A DNA stretch of 64,000 nucleotides, taken from assembly GCF_958298935.1 (NCBI RefSeq), contig NC_084939.1, forward strand, positions 26,108,001-26,172,000. The letters are read 5' to 3'. This stretch comes from Phragmites australis. Taxonomy: Eukaryota > Streptophyta > Magnoliopsida > Poales > Poaceae. Of the stretch, positions 56,791 to 64,000 are shown piece after piece (positions within the stretch are counted from its first letter, which is position 1; every line of letters starts with the position of its first letter). Made by a program: the position numbers and the translations under genes. Under the pieces are notes generated by a model that was given only the letters and a program-made list of their open reading frames with translations, had not been told where the DNA came from and ran no database searches.

Positions 56791-57891
56791 AATTTATTTC
56801 AGACTCAGTTTGTGGTGATGGAGAGATGTTGTCGAGTCATCATTGATGGAGAGAGTTGCAAGAATCTTGCAAGCTCCGAGATGGTCAGGGAGCTTGGCTT
56901 GTCCACGCAGCCACACCCGCATCCTTACTACATCAAGTGGATCAATTCATGTGGTAAGTTAAAGGTAAATAAAATGGTCAGAGTCCAATTCTCACTTGGT
57001 AATTATCATGGTAGTGCAGATTTTAATGTAGTGCCTATGCAAGCATGTGCTTTGTTGCTAGGTCAACCCTGGATATATGAAAATGATGTTTTGCACCATG
57101 TGAGAGATAATACATACAAGATCAAACATAAGGGTAGAAAATTTAAATTGACACCTATGACTCCTGCTGAAATTTTGCAAGATGAACTAAAAAGGGCGAA
57201 GATTAAACATAATGAGGCATCGAGTCATAAGAAGAATATCCCTGATATTGCAATTAAATCCGAGATGTTGCAAAAAGAGATGACAACAAATGCATGTGAT
57301 GATTTTCTTTGCAAAGAACAAAATGAAGTTCAACCACCTTTTGCTTTGCCTCTTGTTGGAAATAATGTTTTGCAGAATGAACTAGAAGAATCAAAGGAGG
57401 CCACCTTGCTGAAATTTTCATCTCCATGTGCTGAAAAAGAGATAGCTGAAAATGAGAGAAAAGCGCTTGAGCAAGAATCTGAAAATCAGCAAGTCTGTGT
57501 TATGTTTACCACTAAATCCGACCTTGCTAAAATTGTTGATAATGAGGTGCCATGCTATGCTTTGAAATGCGAAAAATCCTTAGTTCCAACGGAGGATATT
57601 TCTAGTTCTTTGTCTCCTGCTATCACTAACCTTTTGCAGGATAGCAAAATCAACAAAGCAATGAATGAAGAGAAGAAGAAGCTTCTTGAGAGCCACACCA
57701 CCACTGCTACATCTTCTCCCACAGGTCATAATATCCTTTCTTCAACTCCTTCTTATGATGGTTTTGGTGCCGAAGAGTACATTGATTGGGAAATAGCGAT
57801 AGATAAAATATTTGCACAATGTCGAATGTGTGAAAAGAGGAAGATTAGGAATGCCGCTTGTGTTTTAACTAGTTGTGCATCCATTTGGTAG
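56791..57891 (+). pseudogene. Retroelement ORF: protease-like then gag-like
   Basis: Opens in the LTR relic frame; the meaningful part starts at about 56791. First a retropepsin-like block: FVVMERCCRVIIDGESCKNL (active-site D-G-E instead of D-G-G), VVPMQACALLLGQPWIYEND. Then an acidic/Lys-rich linker, then PSYDGFGAEEYIDWEIAIDK and CASIW-stop, the start of a Gypsy Gag domain. No RT. This protease-before-gag order is opposite to the usual one. Confidence 0.6.
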
Positions 57892-59260
57892 AAGAATTTG
57901 TGTGCATCTAAAAAGGTTCCACGAACTTGGAAAGAGATGAAAATTCTTATGTGAGAAAAAATTATTACTCAATCTCATGCATCTATTTGTAAAGAAGAAG
58001 TGCATCTTTCAGAGGAGCAACCCCTTACTGCACCTCTATATGTGCCTAACATTTTGTAGGAAAATACGAACAAATAAGAGAAGGAAAATGAGAAGAAGAG
58101 CAAGGAGACAGAGGAGCGAGTTGCTCCTCCATGCATGCTTCAAAAAGGTACAAATGCTAAAGCACCTATATCAACCGAGGAAGAAAACAAAGGTAATAAA
58201 CAAGGTGCTACACTCACACAAGGTGATGAATACTTTGATGTGCTGAAATTGACCACTGCCCATGATATTGTAGAGCAATCATTAGTGGATCCTATTGCCG
58301 ATTTACCTTTGTCACATGAAGGTTTGCTTGTTGTTCCTTGTGAAAAAGAAGAGTTGTGTGGTAATGCTTTACTTATATCACAACCATAACTTGTGCATGA
58401 ATATATTAATTCTGTTTTACAAATGAATACTTGTTCTGAAATTAAACATGTTCAATGCATTGCTAGTGAGCAAGACGAACTGAAATTGCTATCTTCTCTA
58501 AACACTTTAGGTTATATTGAATTTGATGCTTTGTGATCTAAATAGTTTATAGGAGAATTTAAAACTAATTTTTGACTTGCCATGCTTGTCACAAAATACT
58601 TTTCATGTTATTGAAAAATACAATGATAAATTAGAGTATATGGTGCATCGAGTTTATATTTGTTCAAATCTGAAATCTTTTGTTATTGTGCCACAAAGTG
58701 AACATTTAGAGGATTGCAGTAGCACTAATAATGTCATGTCAAGTTTTTCTAGTTCTAATTGCAATCTACAGAATAGTTGTCAAGAAAGAAAGCGTTGTTG
58801 GCTGCCACCATACAACCATCAAGTGTTGCCATACACCACCACCATTGTTTCACCTTTCTTTGTGCAAAAGATGCATGTTGATAACAGGATGCCTTGCAAC
58901 ATCACTTCTTTTAAAGAAGGGGAGAAAGAAGTTATACATGCATACATTGTACCAGTGCTGTCTACTATGGCCAATGATGATCAGGTACAATCATTTCAAA
59001 GAGAATTACAATTGTTTGATAAAGAACTTATGATATTGCATAACGAGAGTTCCTTGCGCATTTTGCTTTGTGTAGAAGTTTATGGACAAGATAATGCCAT
59101 ACGCAAACCAAGGACAGTTTGTTGTAAAGAAGGGGAGTATGATGAGCCCATGGCTCCCTCGGATACACACATGGTAGATTCGTTCCTTATTGCTCATATT
59201 TTCTTCGTAGAGAATAGAATACTACTAAGTTTCGTGTTGTTTTGTTGCTTAGGAACATAG
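57892..59260 (+). pseudogene. Continuation of the non-autonomous retroelement ORFs
   Basis: After several stops: SHEGLLVVPCEKEELCGNAL (58310-58370), ELKLLSSLNTLGYIEFDAL, and a 227-codon frame (58577-59260) with YMVHRVYICSNLKS, IHAYIVPVLSTMANDDQVQS and CCKEGEYDEPMAPSDTHMVD. These blocks are familiar from a common grass non-autonomous retroelement; no enzymatic domain is present. Confidence 0.55.
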
Positions 59261-60045
59261 GAGAAGCACCACAGCCTTACCTGGAAGCATCACAAAGTTC
59301 ACCTGGACATCATCATTCGAAGACCAAGTCTGGACGTTATCACTCGAAGGCCAAGTCTACTCGGAGTCAAAATCGAGTCCTAGTCGAACTCCAAATTCTA
59401 CTCGGAGTCCCAGGACATCACGTCAAAAAAACTGGCATAACTCTCACATACGAAGTCCGATTGATGCGATCTTGGACTCGTTGGAAAGCTTACGATGATC
59501 CCTTTCCAATGGATCTATACTCGACCAAATATTCCTTATAGTTTAGTCAGAGTTGATGAAATAAGGTGCTGCATCACTGATGTGGGCCTTTTCGGGTCTT
59601 GTAAGCGTGTTGGGGTCGGAGTCCAGGTTGTGCACGTCTCTTCCCATGGTTGCACAACCCTAGGTCGACCTCCTCACATCCTCCTATATATATATAGTAG
59701 CCGCCATAGTTTAGGTTTGGGTTTAGCTTAGATTATTCTGTTTTAGACAGTTTCGCCATTTATCGGTTTGTTGAACCCCAACTCGAGTGTTTCATTGGTA
59801 ATTAGCAATATTCAGATTGCATCTACCTGTTCTTGCTTGTGTTCTCGATTCGCTTGTAGGAAAAGCCTTCTTGGCGAGGTCAACCACGTCTTGGCACGGT
59901 TGATAACCACGGAGTAGTGGTGTAGTAGTTGCGAGGGTTCTCAATTTGTTCTGATCAGAGCCTTTGGATCATCAATGTCGAAACTCCACCAATTGACTTA
60001 TCATATTACCTACTCAAGATCGGGCGTCCCCTCATCACAAAGTTT
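59261..60045 (+). repeat. LTR-like 3' part of the non-autonomous element
   Basis: Non-coding, with TATA-like CTATATATATATAG at 59681-59694 and a typical leader/U5-like text to 60045 ending near TCATCACAAAG. The 5' boundary is uncertain. It cuts into the Copia RNase H relic on its right. Confidence 0.45.
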
Positions 60046-60136
60046 GTTTGTAATCTGGCGTTATCGGAATCAAATAAATAGCCAGTATATGTGTATCCAA
60101 CCATAATCATATCTTGGGTTTTCTAATAGAATAAAC
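60046..60136 (-). pseudogene. Copia RNase H relic (right half split by a retroposon)
   Basis: Minus-strand MIMVGYTYTGYLFDSDNARL then QTNF matches the RNase H start of Copia pol (GYADAGYLSDP-type). It continues the pol relic at 61608-63010. Confidence 0.65.
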
Positions 60137-60147
60137 CAAGATTCTTT

Positions 60148-61596
60148 CTTTGAAAAACATATCATTGTTGGAGCTGTTCCTTGGGGCTCCCGTGTTGCTT
60201 GTTTGGGCGACTCGGGGGCGACGAAGCCTCGCTCATCAAACCTCTTCGTCGGGTGGCTTGGCGTGGCAGCTGCTACCACTGCTGTCCAACGGTAGTGGCG
60301 GCGGTCGACGCTGGAGCCAAGCGGTCTCCATTGCGGTCTTCTCCTTCTACGCCCTCCTCCTTTCTTCCCCATTCTGGTCTCAGGCGGCGGTGGCCGTCGT
60401 GGTGCCTCCCTCGTTCGTGCGCGGGCATCCGTGTGGCTAGTGCGGCCTGATCTGCTTCCCCTGCATCTGGCGGTTTGGGATGGCGCGTCGGCGGCTGGTT
60501 TCCGTGGTGCCCCGGGCGTGGGTGACCAGATCCAATGGGGAGCCGATCGGATCTACACATCTAGCCAGTCCTCCAGCGGGTTTCAGCGCTCGGCGCCTCG
60601 GATCCACGCCGGCTGGGCTGCGTGGTGGGGTGTTGCTCAGCGGGGGCAAGGGCCTGGCTTTGAGTTTCGGCCATGTTGCTCCAAGTTTTGGCCGTGCTCC
60701 ACCCTCCGCGCTTCAGCCAACTCCTTCGCTTGCGGTGCTCCAGCCTGTGCATGGCTACGTGGGCGGCTGCCTCGGTGTCTACTATGTTGCATGGTGGGTG
60801 GGGTTTGGTGAGTCACGGGCAAAAGCCTAGCCCGGCTGGTTGTCCGGTACCGACAACAGCGACGCCCTTGGGTGTCGTTCTCCTCCTAGGAGGCATTGTC
60901 GTGGTGACTCTCTCTCCCTCCCCCCTACCGGACTCTCAGGGTGAAAACCCAGTCCGGGCTTTCGAACGGGCGACGGTGGCATTTTTGCATGTCATGTCCT
61001 CCTTGGAGGTGTTGCCTTGGAGGTCCATCTCCGAACCGAGGTGCTCACTGGTCTCATCGGCGACAACTTTCGCTACACCACCCCTCGATAGAGGCTCTGG
61101 AGTTATCAACGGGGATGCTGCTTCTTGCTATTTTCGCTTTGTGTTCCGGTGGACAGCTAACACACTAAGAGGAACATGTTGTGGTGGAGTCGGAGCTGCT
61201 GTGTTAATGGGGTCTGACGGAGCTTGGCAACAATGACACGAGGCATGGCTCCTTCTTGTGGTGCCAGTGATAGTCGTGGACGCAGTCATGATGACATTGA
61301 GGCAGTGGTTGTGGTCTTCTACGGGAAGTCAGAGCTGTTTTCCGCTGGAGCAGCAAGCTTGGCAATGATGACCTACTTTGGACTCCGTCATTTTTGAGCT
61401 GTATTTTGAGTGGTGTGCAAGCCGTGTTGTTTTAGTTGTTCCATCGCCTGTTGTTGGGGGTTTTAGCCGGTTTTCCCTCTAATTAACCATGCAGTTGTAA
61501 GGTTTTTGGGCCTGGTTTCCCTTATAAACTGGGTCAAACTCTATTCTTCTATGATAAAATCGGTAGAGCTCGTGCTGTCCTTTCGAGAAAAAAAAT
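60148..61596 (+). mobile_element. LINE-like retroposon with target duplication and A-rich tail
   Basis: Flanked by an 11-bp direct repeat CAAGATTCTTT (60137-60147 and 61597-61607). The 3' end is TTCGAGAAAAAAAAT, typical of plant LINEs. The GC-rich body has no RT domain that I can see, so it may be a 5'-truncated LINE or a non-autonomous retroposon mobilised by one. Confidence 0.7.
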
Positions 61597-61607
61597 CAAG
61601 ATTCTTT

Positions 61608-63010
61608 GTACCTTGCGAATATCTGAGGATATTCTTTACTCCTGCCCAATGACGTTTATTGGAGTTGCGCTATATTTAGCTAGTAAGTTATCTGCAGATG
61701 CAATATCAAGCATGTTGCAATTTGCAAGATACATTAGCGCTTCAAAGGTACTGATATGGAACTTTAGGTCCAAATATCTCTTTATCATCCCGAGATTTGA
61801 ATGGATCTTTATCCATTTCAAGGGATTGAATGACCATGGGTGTTTTAATGGATATGATATATCCATATTGAAATTCTTCAATATCTTTTGGATATATGCA
61901 AACTAGTATACAAGTATTCCTGAGGGAATATGCTCAAGTTGTGGACCTAATCAAAATTTGGTTTTACCCAAATTATTCATCTCAAATTCTGTCTTAAGAT
62001 GATTGCAAGCTTCTTGTGTATTCCGATGATATTGAGATCATCTACATACACTGGAATGATACAAATTTCAGTTGAGGATTTCTTTATAAACACATATGAT
62101 CAATCATCGTTATTTGAGTAACCTTTTTGTAGAAAGAACTCATTCAGTCGGTTTGTACCATATTTTATTCGACAATTTTAAGACATAGAGTGACTTTATA
62201 CAATACATGTTGCAAATTTACTTTGAAATTCAGAATTTTAAGTCCTTCGGGAACTTTCGTATAGATTTTCGAATCAAGTGACCAGATTCTGCCAATAATA
62301 TTAAATATCGGAACGTTACTCCACTCAAACTAGATGTTATGTTACATCAAAATCGATGTCGGGTCTCTGCATGAACCCTTGTGCAAAAGCCTCGCTTTGT
62401 ATCTCATCACCTTATTGTTTTCATTCGTTTGCAGATGAAAACTCATTTTCATCCCATTGGGAAGGTGTCTTGGGGAGTAGGTATTACTGATGTAAATACC
62501 CCTCTTTTCTTAAGCTAGCATAATTCTACCTCAATTGCCTTCTTCCATTTGATCCAGTCTGAGCGCTTCACGCACTCTGCCATGGTCTTTGGTTCTGAAT
62601 CTACCTCGATGTTTTTGGCTATTTTAAGGAGAAATAATTGTCGGCAATTGTAGTCTTTCTATTTTGTGATTATACTGAATCAATATAATTTGTGGATATT
62701 TCATTTACCCCTTTCAACTCCTTGTGATTTCCCACAACAATAGAGTAGGGTGTTCCGATGTCCCAGCACCTAAAGTAGTGCACACATTTGTGCTGGGTCT
62801 TGGATGTAGAGCATCCGTAGGCCTTGGATATTGAGTATCCATAAGGTGTCTATTAACTTCAGGTTGATTTACATTTATTCTTTTAGAAGTTAACTTTCTG
62901 TGTTTCCGCGGATGCTTTTAACAAGCATTATCCCTTGTGACGATACTTCTCTCTCTCTTATTTTTATTTGGGAGTTGAGTTGTTTTATTAGGTACCTCCA
63001 CTCCTTCTGG
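61608..63010 (-). pseudogene. Degraded Copia reverse transcriptase
   Basis: Minus strand, from right to left: EPKTMAECVKRSDWIKWKKA (62600-62540), TPQDTFPMG, FICKR, VYVDDLNIIG (about 62055-62025, the catalytic motif), LGPQLEHIPSGILVY (about 61950-61910), and ALMYLANCNMLDIASADNLL (61740-61685). Many stops and frameshifts. A Lys/Arg-rich linker extends it to about 63010. Confidence 0.75.
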
Positions 63011-63658
63011 CACATTGAGTGACACCTTTATTGTCAGTAAATGCATATGGCAGATATTTGTAATGTGTTGCAAATTTAAGAATCCTTAAACTTCTTGTTC
63101 AGATTCTTTAGTACGTGAATCTAACGACTAATTGCCTTTATGTAAGGACTGAATGTATGTGATATTCAAATCTATTTCCTGACATTCTTTGTGGTACTTG
63201 TGATCTCTCCCTAATTATCACATCCCAAAAACCCAATTCAAGTCATTGCGCACTCATAAGCATCATATTTAAATTTTGAGCATTTATTTTTATGCATTCT
63301 GTTTTAATGTTAAACATGGTGTGTTGTGAAGCAACTCAACTTTTCTCTAAACAACTTATGGTTGAAAATAATTCTGTACTTAGTTCATCCCTTAGGATAA
63401 ATATAAATGGTTTTCCCCAGATTTTTGGGAATTATTTTGAACCCTTGAAAATTCATGCAAGAATTAAAAGCTGACCATTTTGATGAATTTTGTTTATTTG
63501 TTGCCTCAAGTTTTTTTAGTTAAAATGGGTTCGTGTGATACCTAGTATCACCACAAAAATTTCCATAATTTTTGGAGCCTTTTAGATGATTCAATTCGAG
63601 TAGGAAATAGGAGGAAAAGAAATAGAGGGAAAAAAGAAAGTGCAATGTTCATATGGAC
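63011..63658. other. AT-rich region, nothing recognised
   Basis: Likely more degraded retroelement; no domain seen. Confidence 0.3.
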
Positions 63659-64000
63659 TGTGACGTCCCGAAAAGTTAATCACGCAATTGGGAAAGCTTA
63701 ATCATCATCGCATGTGATTATGCGCGCTTGCCTATCAAAGAGGAGTTCAACACGTCTCAATATTCCATAGAAATGGTTTAGAGCACTTTGGAGAAGCCCC
63801 AAATGCTTTGGTAGTGAAGAAGAATGGGAGGAGGGAACACTTAGACAATTTCAGCACAAGAACCCCCTCGTGGTCTGACCGGGATCACCCGCGGTTTGAC
63901 CGCCAGTTGTGCTGCCACGGGGCTGCCACGTGGATTTTCCCGCAGTCCGACTGGAGCTATCCACGGTCTGACCACCAGCGCATAGAGGCTCAGGTTAAAG
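63659..64000 (+). repeat. Start of another LTR (candidate), cut by the window edge
   Basis: TGTGACGTCCCGAAAAG at 63659 is a typical LTR start. Repeated GGTCTGACCG / GGTTTGACCG motifs at 63870-63980 are common in grass LTRs. The end lies beyond the window. Confidence 0.45.

Overview
The window is nuclear DNA from a flowering plant, almost certainly a grass (Poaceae). The evidence is spliceosomal introns with GT-AG ends, GC-rich coding exons beside AT-rich introns, a DUF1618 gene (a family expanded in grasses), a CCT-motif gene, and a dense load of grass-type transposable elements (Copia, Tat-like Gypsy with an antisense gene, CACTA-like, Tourist-like MITE, Mutator-like, LINE). I cannot name the species.

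Host genes. (1) 263-6119, minus strand: the first two coding exons of a TONNEAU1 (TON1)-like gene, whose intron 1 is swollen by a young Copia element; the rest of the gene lies off the left edge. (2) 10190-11045, minus: a complete two-exon CCT-motif protein. (3) 23072-24690, minus: a large exon of an acidic Ala/Glu-rich protein I do not recognise. (4) 25236-30915, plus: a complete 11-exon NUP98 nucleoporin gene (910 codons plus stop), divergent from gene 3 and sharing its upstream region. (5) 35654-37268, plus: a two-exon DUF1618 gene with an array of perfect or near-perfect palindromes just upstream. A disabled fragment of a small, probably membrane, protein gene lies at 17991-18330.

Mobile elements. 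Left part: an almost intact Copia (725-5594), CACTA-like relics, a LINE relic (12945-13560), pieces of an older Copia (14880-15500 and 18333-18455), a Tourist-like MITE (17087-17405), and a decayed Tat-type Gypsy relic (about 18640-21830). Middle: LTR relics (31726-33700) and a Mutator-like N-terminal relic (33900-34720). Right part: a structurally complete Tat-like Gypsy element (40357-55258, target duplication GCATT). Its gag-pol runs on the minus strand, and a separate spliced gene with its own TATA box runs antisense (42327-45518). A solo LTR (49905-50486, target duplication GCTTG) sits inside its pol. The last 9 kb is a nest: a Gypsy LTR relic, a non-autonomous element with a protease-like ORF, and a degraded Copia pol split by a LINE-like retroposon with an 11-bp target duplication.

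The most interesting objects are the antisense gene of the Tat-like element (promoter, intron, coiled-coil protein, also present in the old relic 22 kb away), the hairpin arrays in that element's LTRs, and the palindrome cluster upstream of the DUF1618 gene. All homology calls rest on recognising protein and terminal-sequence motifs by eye; no database search was run.
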